Under the pieces are notes generated by a model, which made no database searches, had not been told where the DNA came from, and was given only the letters and a program-made list of their open reading frames with translations. From Trichoplusia ni (taxonomy: Eukaryota; Arthropoda; Insecta; Lepidoptera; Noctuidae), in assembly GCF_003590095.1 (NCBI RefSeq), contig NC_039491.1, positions 11,284,001 through 11,348,000 of the forward strand: DNA of 64,000 nucleotides, given 5' to 3'. This document shows positions 21,601 through 34,799 of the stretch, piece by piece (position 1 is the first letter of the stretch; every line of letters begins with the position of its first letter). A program made the translations under genes and the position numbers.

Positions 21601-24600
21601 AGGAAGGTACTCGTAGCTACTGATCTTTTACAATCACAGATTTTTATGTACCTACTGCAAAGAAAAGGTTAATCTCGTTTAGATCCCCTCCGTTATCGTT
21701 TTGATTTAAAACGATACTAGTATCAAGTATTTTACTTCCTAATTGTAAATCCCGACGCCAGCTCTTCACACCGCAGCCCACAGCAAAATTATAATTCAGT
21801 CGGTAAAGCCTGAATGAAGCCAAAATATTTTTAATTCCCGTCGGGCGCGACCCAACAAATGAACCGATATAAACTCCGATTAATTAACTAATGTTCCGCA
21901 TTGCCACAAAACGGGGCTCTCATCAACTTATCCATGTTTTGCCACCAAAACAAACTTTTTTTGCTTTGTTATTTCACCCGTTGTTTTGTAACAGACAGCG
22001 AACTGGGCAGGTAAATAAAAGTTGCCAAATTAGTTGGCGTAACTCCGGCCCGACATCGGCAGGGAGATTACGCTTGTAATTCCATTAAATGAAAAATACT
22101 CGCGTTTTTTGTGTTTCTAGGATTCGGGCAACAGTGGCAGGTGTCTGCCGGTTGATTAGGGATCTTAATTGCTGTTATGGTTAATTAACTGTATCGCTGG
22201 AATTGACTTGTTTGATTCGCATTGCTGATAGGGGTAGCAGAAAGTCGTAATTCTAGTGAACGATTTATGGTTTTAATGGAACAATCAGTTAACTCCAAAT
22301 AAGTGAGTTGATAACGAGAATAATGTTTTAATAATATCTGTAACCAAACACTTAAATATTTGTGAAAATAATAAAATCTAATCTGATTAAAATTCTCATC
22401 ACAAATAATTTATGGAAACACAATCAAAATATCATCAAAGCAATCTGAAACATTATAATTAAGAACAACTAGAGCCTCAACTAAAACTCAATCCTTGAAC
22501 ATAAATCACAATTTAAGAAAAATATAGAGTGCGTATGAATGTGACAAGGTCTTGTACGAGTACCTCCTTTCTTTTGTAGCAAACCTTTAACCCGAAAATA
22601 GTCCTAGCATGTTTCGATTTTCACATTGCAATGTCATTAATAATTATAACAAAATTGTAAATTAATCTAGTTATCAATACTACCTATGAAAGTGTACCTA
22701 CCTAATAATTTCGGAAATAGTTTAAAATTACGCAAATAAAATCCTGCTATAAGATTTAAGACACACAGAAAAAAGTATGAAGTTATAACAAACAGCCCCG
22801 TTTCCATATTATAAAGTGGTTTGTTCTATATCACATGAACTCTGCTATACCTAGTGAAGCTTTCGAAACTTTCAGTACCAAAACCTAGTCTTAGGTACCT
22901 TAGTCAGTGCTCATCATATTCATACTCTAAGACTTAAAGTATAATTATCTAGTCTAGACGTATGATTGTTTATGGTGTAAACAGTTTCAGGCTTAGCCGT
23001 ATAAATGTTAATGAAGCGTGTGATATATTGTTTTTCACCAAACTTGCAAACATCACGTGTTTGCTTAGCTTGTAATTGAGAGGGTTTTAATGTTTTTAGG
23101 AGGACTAATGCTTGAAGAGTTCCATTTAAATACGTTATACTGGAAAAACAAATCTAAAGTTACTTTTATAAATAAACACTGCTTCTGATAATAAGCCTTC
23201 TTCTCTTCTTTTCTTCTTCTACTCTCCTAAATTTCGACGTGTCTGACAGGGTATTTACCGTACCGTACTGTTTTTACCATCTCTGTAACTTTTCGCTCGG
23301 CTTAGAGCGACTTTAACGACTTTTGCCTTGCCCTTTGGGGTAATTCTTCGTAATTTTTAGATCCAAGAAGGGCAAGAAATAACGGGCAGGTTCTGGCTGC
23401 AATTTCTCCCTTCCCTTTTTCAAGGTCTGTTTGCTTCTGTCTAGTTTTCTACCGGAATTTTCTAAAACCTGCTAGCTAGCATGCCTTTCTGCTTATAGCA
23501 AGCCTGCTAGCTATATCATCCTCGAACATACTATTCTATTGTAAGACTGGTTTTCAGAAATTTCAGGCAAGAGAAATTACAATAACGTACATTCTTACGT
23601 AGCTATATTTCATTAACAGCATCGGCAATAAGATCTATAGAACAAACTTTCCCATTTCCATTTATATATATAAATATGTCTTTCGGTAGGCGCCAATTGG
23701 ATTGAATAATTGATAGATGGATGTGTCTCATGTGTCCTCGTGTCGGTGAAGAAATAGTCTAGACATCGAGTTGTGAGAGTCCACAAGTTACAGTACCGAG
23801 GGAATAACTTGAATGATTGGATCAATGACATCTGTACTTTCGAGTATTGCCATTTCTGTGAGATATGATAACCAATTGGAATATTTGTTACTTGGAATTG
23901 TCTACTTAATTTATCTCTTTCCTTCTTGTATCTACATCATAATAGTATGACCCGTCGCTGTATGAAGCATACTTTGTTTTCATTCGGCTATCAATATAAA
24001 CTAGAAACATCAGTCAAGTGCGGAAAAATACTCGTGATGCAGAGCTTTCTATAATCAGGCTGAAAAAACACAAATTTCTATAAAAATGGCCACTCATTTA
24101 TCAATCAAAGTTCAAATGTTTTTCAGCGATGATATTTATTTGAATTTGGTATTTGTAATGGCAAAGGCATCTATGACAAAAACTTGAGGGTGACACTTGA
24201 GCTTAGCTGGGATTTAAATTAATCTTTTGAAGCAATTTTCCCATGCCTGGAAACTCTTCCATAACATATTGTAGTAGTTGCAAAGCACCTATAGTTTATT
24301 CTGATAAAGGTGCTCCCGCACAAGTACAATCCTCCACAAAAGTCTTGATCCTGTATCTAACTGTAAATGCACCTTTTATGGCTCGTTCTGTTTGGAGGTG
24401 ATAAATTAGCCTTACCCGGTCGTTTCCCAGGCTTCCTTGCTGAATATGTATTAGTGTTCGCAAATTAAATGGCGCCGTAGTAACGTGTGAATGCGAAACA
24501 CTATTGTACTCGAGATAACAGAAAGAATACAGATAATATGGAGATTTCCGCGTTTGTTCTGCTCCTGCGTTTAGTTATTTATGAAAGGATTTCGTGCCTC

Positions 24601-25113
24601 TTATCCTATCCATTATGTATTATCGTAAGTAACCAAGTAAATTAATTAACAAAAATAAAGAGTGACTATTTAAATCTTGATATATTTTACTAATTTTGTC
24701 CCAAATAGACACTATATTCAAATGTCAGATGTCGATGAACCTTCAGCGAACTACCGATCCGACAAGTATCACAGCTTATTAATATCTCAGTAGGACCTCA
24801 AACGATGTCCAACAGACCTTACAGTGTCATGTTCTTCGAGGGAACTTAATTAAAGTTTGAGATATAGTGATGTTCGTGTACTTGATATGGTTAGCTGTAA
24901 CGCAATCAGGCGAACTAAACGTGCTACTGAGAACTAAGGTTCATGGCTTTGAACAAATTTTCATTCACGAATACTATGATGATATGGTATCATTTGTTTT
25001 CATAACGAATGTTCTGAATGTGTTCTTTTAATGAGCTTCAAAACTTGTGGCCAGTGTTCTTATTTTTTTGAGATCTGAAACAAAATTGAATAGATTTTAA
25101 AAGTCTAAATATA
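18666..25113. other. Non-coding stretch
   Basis: No credible gene. A 108-codon ATG frame on the minus strand (20917-21243) is Lys/Tyr/Asn-rich and unrecognised; frames of this length are expected a few times by chance here. A CTT-rich microsatellite-like run lies near 23195-23220. cttgccctt/aagggcaag (23327-23335 and 23368-23376) forms a 9-bp hairpin. ctgctagcta is repeated near 23469 and 23507. Confidence 0.5.
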
Positions 25114-25290
25114 CACGTTTTTAAATGTCACTCCATTCAAATTTTGTCAAAATCGGTCTAGCCGTTTTTATAGTTGTAAATTGCATTGTCAACGGATTTG
25201 AAGATACCCTGAAAATTTTAGCCTGCTAGCTTATCGGGAAGTGCCTCAAAATGAGTTACAAGAATTCAACCGGAACGACAAACAAACATA
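25114..25290 (+). repeat. Dispersed repeat, copy A (unnamed family)
   Basis: It shares an extended match with 58604-58750 in the same orientation: cacgtttttaaatgtc, ccattca, tcaaaatc, agccgtttttat, ttgtaaattgcattgt, gaagt.cctcaaaat.gagtt and gacaaacaaaca occur in order in both. Copy A carries about 30 extra bases (gatttgaagataccctgaaa region) missing in copy B. It is probably a 3' part of a non-LTR element, but I cannot name the family. Confidence 0.65.
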
Positions 25291-28200
25291 CAAAATGAAA
25301 ACAAAGAAATGAGTCAACAGCTGTCCAACTAGCGCTCCTCACAAATTAGATAATTCATTACACAGATCCGTATCCAGATCCCGAAGCAGAGATAAAACTG
25401 AAACTTGATGTCCGACCAGCTTTCAATCAGCACCGAAGTGCCTCATTGAGCACCGCAGCACATGTCGACCTCACTATTTGATATCAGAGCAAGCTATTAT
25501 TTTGTTCGGACATGACGGGCCATACTTCCACTATTAGACACTCACATACGTTTTCAAACGGCTGTGGCTTCGCACGAGATTCATTGAACGTGTTTCGCAA
25601 TGAATGGGTTCGATGGCGGAGATTCAAGCACCTTTACGAAGTCCTGCGTGTTGCTTTTATTTGTGGCTATACTCGCTGATATGAACTATCTCGGGGAATT
25701 TGTAGCGCGTTTATTTGATAGCCAGCCCGTAATTGTTTCATTAAAAAGTGACGACTTTGTTTAAGAAAGGTTGTTTTGATTTTATTTTCGAACACTACCT
25801 AAAAAGAAAGATATTTTCGTCAAGTCAATTATTTACCCATTAGAGAGACTCAAACGAAAAAATATATTTGTATTTCCATTACGCAGATTAAGTATTGCTT
25901 AAAGTAAAATTTGTTTACCAAAGATTCGATTTCTGTATCTATGATATATATTAATTAATTATATGATCATTTCCCATTTGTCTTTGGCAACTTAAGCAAT
26001 TAACTGGAGCGGTGAACGATATAATTGATGTCATGTAGTCGTAGATAGCATTTCTCAAATAGTAGTAGTCGCAGTAGCAGGTGGTAGTTGTCCATAATTG
26101 AAATCCCAAAAAGCTGTCTCTGAATAAAAACATAGTCTATTTTATAAAAAAAAAAATACACGTCCAGCAAAACCACAAACATTTTAGCAACGACATGAAC
26201 GCTAAACAAAATAGGACAACTAAATCCAAAAGTAAATGAAAAAGGACAATCTAATATTCAAGAAATTAACAAAAAAACACGTGCGAAAACCAATTAAAAT
26301 AATATACTTAAGCAGAATTAATTACGCATTCATTTATAATGGTGATTTTTTGGACGCTTCAAATTAAGTTAAGGTGGTACTACTGTCTTACTTAATTAAG
26401 ATATTTCTTAAGATAGAAGTCGGCTCTCGTAAATTCGGAGCAGTTTAAAAGTTACGGCAAAAAATACAGGATTTTATCTGTTAAGCCCTTTGGGGAGAGA
26501 TGGTAATCAGCTGTTTATGTTGGCGACGAGTCGAAGCTCGCAGCACGTTTGTGTGAACTCGTTTATTTATGGGATAACTGTTACAGAAGTTTTACCAATT
26601 TTCAAATTGTTTGGTAAAACTGAATATTAGGGCTCGCATGCTGTTTTTTGTTATGACGTTCTTTTATAGAAGATTCGACTTTTTTTAAAGAATAGTACGC
26701 ACTGCACGTAACAGTAACGGCGCCCTTCGACAACAGCAATGGTCTGTTTCAATTGCTATTGTATGCCTGTTGGATTGGTGACTGCCTGTTTACGATAATT
26801 ATGACCGAGTATTCAAGACCAATTTTGGTTTATAGTCATCATAGAGTTCACGAAAGAGAAGACAAGTAGTCTGGGTCGCAGTCGCTGGATATGGTGAAGA
26901 GGGACACACACTACCTACATAGAACTAGGCCATTCAAAATATTTGATTCTGATGGCAGACTTTGGTTAGTTTTGCACATGAGCTTCAGCTTACTTTGACC
27001 TTAAGATTTTAGTTTTAACTAATGAAATGCGATTTTTTGATTTTTATTATTATTTATTAATCCATCTTGAATAGCTTCTGAGTTCGAAGACCCGAACACT
27101 TTTTCTTCAAATTAAGTGCTTTAAAGTAAATGTAAGTGCTTGAAAATTGGTTCTTCTTGCTAGAGAACTATAAATTGTATTTTTCAAGATTAGAGTAACG
27201 TTCAAAGTGGAAAGGTTATTAAATAGTTTTTAATGGAGAAAGGTTTTTAAATAGATGTACTTAATCAAAAGGATTATTTGCTAAAGGTTCACCGTACTTA
27301 CTTTTTAAATAACGTAAATACTTAATAAGTAGTTATGTGATTAAACTCTAGTGGTTGTAATCGAATACGGATTTTCATTTAATAGTCCTAATGTTATACG
27401 TACTGAGATATAAAGAGTATAAACACAGGATTATAAATTATATTCAAAAAAAGCGCTTTGTTCCGTCAAAAACATTTGCCAGCCACGAGCCGCCTAAAAA
27501 CACGGACCATGTTATTCTTTCATTCCCAGAAAACATGGAAAATTATTCCGTTGCTTGCCTAATTGAGATGCTAATCATTTATTAATGTAACAAGACCAAC
27601 AGCTCTACCACAACATCACGACATCAAGTAGAGAGGGAGATAACACTCTCTACCGTATAGAAGCGTCTCTGTTTAAATCTCCAAGAGTTTTTCTTCGAAC
27701 GTCGGTGGTAGGTACTTGTCTACCGTCTTACAGACAGCTGGAGTCGCGGTACATCTAATTTGTGTTCAAATTATGTTGCTCAGTTTCCATTACTTTGAGT
27801 AATATGAAGATGCTTTTTAATTTCCATTAGGGAGCCGTTTCATTGGACATAAAACCTTGTGCGGAAAATAATCGTTTTAATGGATACTTGTCAGATGTTT
27901 GAGATGTACACACTTAGTCGGGTTTTAATATACAATGTTAAACTGTTGTAAAAAATGTCTTTGTTTCTTACGTTACAGCTGTAGGTGAGGATTTTTGATG
28001 GATACACAGTTTTTAGCTGAATCTACTACCTCTCTATTGAAAACGATTACTGTAGCGACACCTTTCAACTGACACACAGAATGAAATTGTAAACTAAACA
28101 TAGCTAAGTACTGCACAACTCCTAATATTTGTAATAATCTTTTTTATTTACATGCGACGCATCTTTTTTAAATTTTGCTTTGTGTTATGTATTCAAATTT

Positions 28201-29321
28201 AAATTATTTCGTTTATTATAGTGAAAGTTTTATTTGGTTTCTACTTCTTCTAGTAAGTTCAATTAAATAAATACATTCGAGAAAGTAAAAAAATATTAAA
28301 TACTCCTTATTTTACATAATAATTTTGCGTCCTTAAGTACTAAGAACGTTCTAAAGGTCAACGTTTGAAGTGAGAGGATAAGACTGAAACAGTTGGACAT
28401 AAAACCTCTTTGTTACAAATTGTGACGTGTGACGATCAATTACTGATAACTCTGATAGTCATTGTTAGGCTCGCATTGTTTGGAAAATTGAAGCCTCAAA
28501 TAAATGGACTTTGTTTTTGGACACTGAATACTTTATACCTTCAGCTGTGTTTGAATTTCTGAGATTTATTTTTCAAGGTTAGCAGTTGAATAAACCTAGA
28601 TTGTAGAAACTTTTTAACCTCATGTTTTGTCTAAGTTTTAGGCTGAAATAATGTACTACTAAATGGTATACTCTATCTACATGAATAAGTAATAGTGATG
28701 CTTTGTTTCGTGATTAAAATATTGTTATTATTAAAGCCGTAGACAAAACAATTGTTTATTTTTTTTAAGTAATTAGCTTTTAATGACTTCGTAAAAATGT
28801 TTTTCAGACAAAATATAGATCGTCTTGCGCACCAAACGCCTGGAGACATAGACAAACTAGTTTCGTAGCCTCCGTGACCTTAATAAGACATTAAAATCAG
28901 ATAAAATATTAAAGTCAGACCTATTTATTTTCCAAATTCAAGACGGCTTTGAGAGTAAATATTTTGTTTACTACTAATTAAAATACACAACTAGAGGGTT
29001 TTAAATGATCGAATGTAAAACAAGATCGGTTTACTTTGCTGGAATATTTCAAGTAAACCGCAAGAAAACAAACTTATTCAAACAGTGAGTGCTACGGGCT
29101 TGATGACTTCGTAGTAATAGGTTTTCATTAACAATACCTACTGTGAGAAACTTTATAATTAACAATTTGTTTTTTTTTATGCTTGTTGAATAAAAAATAT
29201 TTTGTAAATATTGAATTATTAGTTTTACAAAATTCAGCAAAATGACATAAAAAAAGGAATTAATAGGAGTAATTTTTCTTTTGTGTAGCAACTCTCTAAG
29301 CAGACTTAAGAAAATAAATTG
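25291..29321. other. Non-coding stretch
   Basis: Nothing recognisable. A perfect 8-bp hairpin (gtagagag/ctctctac, 27628-27635 and 27646-27653) is present. Open frames are at chance length. Confidence 0.5.
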
Positions 29322-29444
29322 AAAAATATTTATCAGCCGTGGAGTTGAACAGTACGACTCCCGACCCACCCGTGTCACGATTGGATCCAAAACTAGTCGA
29401 GCTATCCCGATAAATACACGCGACGTACACGTCAGCAAGCCGTA
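29322..29444 (-). mobile_element. MITE-like foldback element, degraded copy (family of 34638-34799)
   Basis: On the minus strand it reads cgcgtgtatttatcgggata, gctcgactagttttggatcc, aatcgtga, then a gggtggg-rich core. The same blocks occur in order in the copy at 34.6 kb. The second inverted arm is eroded: only a tatttatc remnant is left near 29330. A 141-codon minus-strand frame (29049-29474) runs through this element and is therefore rejected as a gene. Confidence 0.55.
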
Positions 29445-31008
29445 ATTAAATAAATAATTATAAATACACCTCACAAATGTTATTTGATTTCTTTGAATTT
29501 ATGTCAGCAGCAAAAAGTTTCATGCGGCTTGTAATTTCAACTCGCGTTATATAATAATAACTTAATAACGAATAATTTTGTATATCACGATAACAAAATC
29601 AAAAAAAAAAGTCACAAAAGAATACAAATATAACAAAAACAATGACAATATTTATTATACACGTTCTTTCAAAGGGAACTTATTAGCAAGTAAATACAAG
29701 TAGATAAGAAGACCTGAGATTTGGTAAAGTTAGTTGGGAACAATTCGGAGGGACGTGGTACGTGTGTAACACGATTACCTTAGACACGGCACGCTACAGG
29801 ATCTGATTATATTGGTCTTCATTATACAACGTATAAAAATATTTTTGTTCATTATAATGGGATGATCATATTGATCATGCCATGGAAAACCAGCATAAAT
29901 TACACTTACTACACACTAGACTGATCTAAACAAAGGACACTTTTAATACTTTTTCAACTAACTCACAATGTGTATAGCTTGCAAAATATGAAATTAGTAG
30001 ACCTCTTAGTCACAAAATTGAAACGGTTCAAGCTTCAGTATCAACAACCAAATAGGCAAATAGTCAAAGTAATAAGATTACGTCAGCGCTCAATCAGCAA
30101 CTCAACTCAACGTTTACTTAAAGTTAAACAATCGCGTCAACAATTAAAACCTCCTTAACATGTTCGAACAGATCCCCACGAACGAAAGTGCTACAGTTTA
30201 AGGTTCTTACACAAATTAGTCGGCAACATTGTTCGATGCGAATCTGTGTACATCCTCGATTCACGAAACTTTGTAACCATCGCTCGCGTTGAGCACGCAC
30301 AAGTAATCGCGTTAGATCCGCGATAGATCCGCGAATGAGCGCGGATGTTCAGAACTGCGATGGAAATCCGCCACGAGATTGGATCCTCAGTTTCTATATA
30401 ATACAAGTATGTGCAGAAGTTCTATTCGTTGTTGACTTCACTGAGCTTACCACAACATCTTGGAGTAGATGGAAGAGAGGTGCCACTCCACACCGCGTAT
30501 TGCTCCTTCTCGCTTCCACAATGTCATGCTATCTCACTTTATCATATCACATGAAAAAAGGCTGCCTCGATGAATAAAATTAGCATTTCATTCTGACCAT
30601 AGATTTTAGACAGTATTTTATAATATGTAGTTTACTGATGTCGAAATTGTCATTATTGATTGCAGTTCGTTAGAAGACCTTATTAAGTAAAGTTTTAGGA
30701 TACTTCTTCAAAAGGGGAAATTTAATGGCCAGATATTTTTAGCAGTACACCATTATAGGCTGTGTTACAATGACCCTTCTGAATAATTTCCATTACGTAA
30801 AACTATGCTCCATATAGTGCTTATAGTTTCTTGTTGCGGATTCAATTCTCGGCGTGGAGTTTGTTCAGCTGCGGTGTAATAAGATATACTAGTTTGTAGA
30901 CTAGGTCTTATCTAAACCTAGGTGGAACATCGACGGCATCAAAGCCTGGATAGTTAGGGCATGTTCAACCAAGTTTGAGACATATTGTGATACTATGATA
31001 CAAAACTC
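29445..31008. other. Non-coding stretch
   Basis: A CpG-rich patch lies at 30220-30370 and contains a perfect tandem duplication of tagatccgcga (30313-30323 and 30324-30334) followed by gcgcggatg. A B-box-like ggattcaattctcg near 30838 may mark a degraded SINE head. No gene is recognisable. Confidence 0.45.
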
Positions 31009-31010
31009 TA

Positions 31011-31570
31011 TAGTCCGATTTTTAATTCGAGGCAGTAAAATGACATTTCCAGTGTGGCAGGTTTTTAATTGCAAATAAATAGTGGTGTGTTAGAATCGAC
31101 TTATTACAATCAAAAGTTGGTCGAGCTTACATTTTTTTATTCAGATATCAAATAAGCTCTGTATAAAAAAATATATTTACGACAATTAATCAAAAGACAT
31201 GCACGGTGACTGTTTTTAAATGTAAAAAATAATAATATTAATTTAAATTTATAAAATTAAAGCCAAATGCGGTGCTGGTATAAGATGAAGCACCTTACCA
31301 TGCAAGAAAAGTCGAGCGCATCCAACTCCAAACTGGATGAATTCTGACATTATGCAGTGGTTGGATGAAAAACAAATTTAATATCAACTTACAATTATAA
31401 AAGCTCAATTAATAGAAATAGTAATTTTTGATACATAATAAAATAAAGCATGACTAAATGTCATCGTCGTAGTAAGATTTCCAAACATCACTATTGTAGC
31501 GGGTCACCCTTTTTTGTATAAATGACAGTTGCAATTGTCATTTTACTGCCTCGAATTAAAAATCGGACTA
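31011..31570. mobile_element. 560-bp MITE with perfect 35-bp terminal inverted repeats
   Basis: The left end (31011-31045), tagtccgatttttaattcga then ggcagtaaaatgaca, is the exact reverse complement of the right end (31536-31570). Both ends are flanked by TA (31009-31010 and 31571-31572), the target duplication of Tc1/mariner-type elements. The interior has no open frame of note, so the element is non-autonomous. A near-palindrome (aatgacagttgcaattgtcatt) lies just inside the right end, and the interior is very AT-rich around 31220-31260. Perfect ends suggest recent insertion. An autonomous partner is not in the window. Confidence 0.85.
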
Positions 31571-31572
31571 TA

Positions 31573-34500
31573 GTATTTATTTCAGTCAAAACTAATGTTA
31601 TAAAAATCTCAATGTTCGTTTCGTTAGGCTAAAACTGCGTAATCGATTTAATATTAGCATTTATTACATTACAAAGTAGCTTTTTCTGTAGCTACAGAAT
31701 AACTATTTACTGAATACTTTAACTCATAGATACGTATAGATACATATGTTTCACGATAAGTTAACAATAGCGTTCTTGGAATACGAAACGAGGCATTCTA
31801 TAATGCAAAGCATTGTTTACAGCAAATAAAGAGATATATTGTCATTGACACGTATGGGAATAAACCTATTTGACAAAGTACTTAAAATTCGTTATCGATT
31901 CTCAGAACAGAAAAATAGAAAAGCACGTTTGATGTGAAAAAGATAACTAAAATGTATGGATGAGGCAGACAGACGGGCGCGCAGCCGGACACCGAAATGT
32001 TGCTAACCCCTGGCAGCGGCGCTTTACTATTGTCTCTTAATTTAAAGGCATTTGGTATAAGGTTTAAATAAATATCAACTTTATATTAATTCCTACTCCT
32101 TTCCTCTACTACGTCTACTCCTTCAGCATTTCAGCCAAAAATGTTAAAAGATTCAATACCTACCTATAGATGGAGTTACTTTCGAAATATTGTCTATGAC
32201 TAAATGTGTAAATACCTGATGTGGAACTAAACTAATTAATTATCTTAAAAAGTAGAAACAATTACCTCACAGTAGACGCAATATTCTTTGACTCACAGCA
32301 ACCGTAGTAATTTGTCTACTGCAGTACTCTCTTCATCCGAACGCGGTCCATTTCCGCACTCCAGTGTCCAAACGGCAAACTCTTCGGAACCTAATCTAAA
32401 TAGTTGCAGCAGTTCTGCAGTAAGGCTAACGTAAAATGAAATTCCTGTGATTCTTCAGCCGGTCTCGAGTATGAGTAAGGTTCTCGATGTGTCACCGTCG
32501 CATACTTTTAAAACTCTACCTTTGAGTTGGCATTCCTAGATAACTTTCGCTCTAGTCTTCGTAAAGTAAATGAAAGTCTGAATCTGAACTGGGAATCTGA
32601 GAGAACTCGTATCTTAAGTCAGTTGACACTATAACATTGGAATCATTTTCGTTGGACGAAAAGATCGCGTGTCATAAAATTGATGGGGAAAAGGTTTTTT
32701 GGTATGTGAGTATTATGTCCAATATTAGGATTTAATGAAGTCCTGTTTTATGTGTTCAAATTGGACGTTTCTTCAGATCCAATTATATATTTTTTTAATT
32801 ACTATTAATTATGGCCTGAATATAAAATGAATTTTACTAAGTAAACTGGTAAAATAATTTTCTTATGATTATCAAATGTACAGTAAAAAAAGTGTAATGT
32901 TAAATCCTTATGTTCAAGGGATTTTGAACCAGCTACAGTTAATTTTGTAAACTTCGTATCTCAATATTGCACTCCAGAGTTATGAAACAAGAATCAGAGT
33001 CTAATGTATTCATGTGTTCAAAATACAAAATTAGCAGGTATTTTGATATACATTGATGCAGAGCACCTGTCAAGCTTTAACATCTGCTCAAGTATTATCT
33101 TTGGCAATTATTTGATAAGCAATTTGACAGCCTGTTTTTTTTCTGATGAAAAGACATGTCCAATGACTCCATCATGTTTGCGATTGGAGCAATTCCCATC
33201 CAATTTTTCCTAAATCTATACATCTTGACACCAACAAATTTATAAAACCTGTTTAAGTACAATATAGCTACGATTAAAAAAAATGTAAAATACGAAAATT
33301 ATTTACGATCTGGTGCAAACGTTTCAATTGCATACACAACACACATTGTAATCAATCTTGCAGCGAAGATAGAATAAAGTGAAGATAAACGAGCAGGCAA
33401 GTAAAAAAAAATGGTTCTAAATAAAATAAAACAATACTTTTATAAGTTATTCAACGAACTGTTTAACTAAGAGATAAGTTAAATTCATTATCGTTGTTAA
33501 TTAATACAAGGCCTTTATATCGGGTTTCAATATCCTAGCTCCGAGCTGTTTGCTAATTACGTAATGTTAACCTAGAATAACGGTTTGTTCAATAATATAT
33601 TATTATCTTAGTATGATTGTGACTTGGATAGAAATATAATTTGTATTTGTACAGAAATAGAATTAATTATTTGTACACGATATTGTTATGTTCATGAGTA
33701 GGAATGGATATGATTACGAATAGACTTGTGGTTATTTTTGTTTCTTGTGTAGTGTACACACTGGTCTTTATTCCATATCTTATATTTTATCTGTGGATAA
33801 AGCTAAAGACAAATGAAACCCACGCAACGTATGCCATGTTTCATTCCATTCGTATGACATTTCATGCTATTACTAGCTATTGTGCGCTTTAGTTGCAATT
33901 TAGGATGCAAGTAAGGATTGTTTTGAAATCGGGTTAATAATTTTCAAGTATTCTTATTCTCAACCCTTTTTGTACATATTTCAAACTACTCCTAGTAATC
34001 ATACCGTGACTTCAACGTCATCTCTTAAAAACTTGCTAATAATCCTTGTGTTCGCCATTAAGACGGCACTTATTCAAACAAACAAGTTTTCATTACAAAG
34101 ATCTATAAGTTGAGGTCGAAATGCGAGTTTTCTAATAAAATACTGGATGCTATTCCTGTAACATACTCTTTAACCAAGATCTTTGTCATAGTGGAGGCGA
34201 GACGACAATAGATTGCGCGTAACGCTGTCCTGCTTCTAAAGCGGTACGTTTTACTTCAAGAGCTTATAATGAGCAGGATTTTCAGAATATTCGTATAACT
34301 TTGTCCGGGAAGTTAAAGGATTTATTATATAACGAGGTGCAATGGCCGCGGTTTTCTGGCTATCGGAGATCTGGATTGCGGTGGACTGAACACAGGTGGG
34401 CTTTGCGGCTATCCCTGCTTAACACGAAGCTTTCCAATGGATTAGTTCGTTGGAAATGAATTAATGGCTGCGAGCATAATTTTGGTCTTAATTCTGTCAG

Positions 34501-34637
34501 GTCTTGGGAAATTAGCTGTTTTACCTCTGATATATTATAGCAGTATGGCTTTTAAGGTGATTAAAACTATTTGAAACATGAATTATAAAAAATAACTGCC
34601 TAATTTTTTTATAGTAGCTATCTTATTTTGATTATTG
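31573..34637. other. Non-coding stretch
   Basis: No gene is recognisable. A 62-codon ATG frame with a membrane-like segment (33704-33892) is within chance length. The rest is AT-rich, with a modest CpG-rich spot near 31970-32020. Confidence 0.5.
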
Positions 34638-34799
34638 AATGATGCAACGGTGTACTCACGCGTATTTATCGGGATTGCGGGATCTATCGGGTTCGACACG
34701 CCACCCCGCCGCGTCATCTCACGATTAGAGGACTCCGTTTGGGTCCGAAACTAGTCAGGCAATCCTGACAAATACGCGTGAGTAAACCGTTACATCATT
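34638..34799. mobile_element. Palindromic MITE (foldback), about 162 bp
   Basis: The left arm aatgatgcaacggtgtactc continuing cacgcgtatttatcgggattgc (34638-34678) is the reverse complement of the right arm (about 34760-34799), with four differences. The interior is GC-rich (gccaccccgccgcgtc). Related to 29322-29444. It has no coding capacity. Target duplication is unclear, so the superfamily cannot be assigned. Confidence 0.75.

Noticed and set aside
29049..29474. 141-codon minus-strand open frame
   Set aside because: It runs through the degraded MITE at 29322-29444 and has a low-complexity I/L/F/N-rich composition.
33704..33892. Small ATG frame with a membrane-like segment
   Set aside because: 62 codons is well within chance length, and hydrophobic runs are common in T-rich frames.
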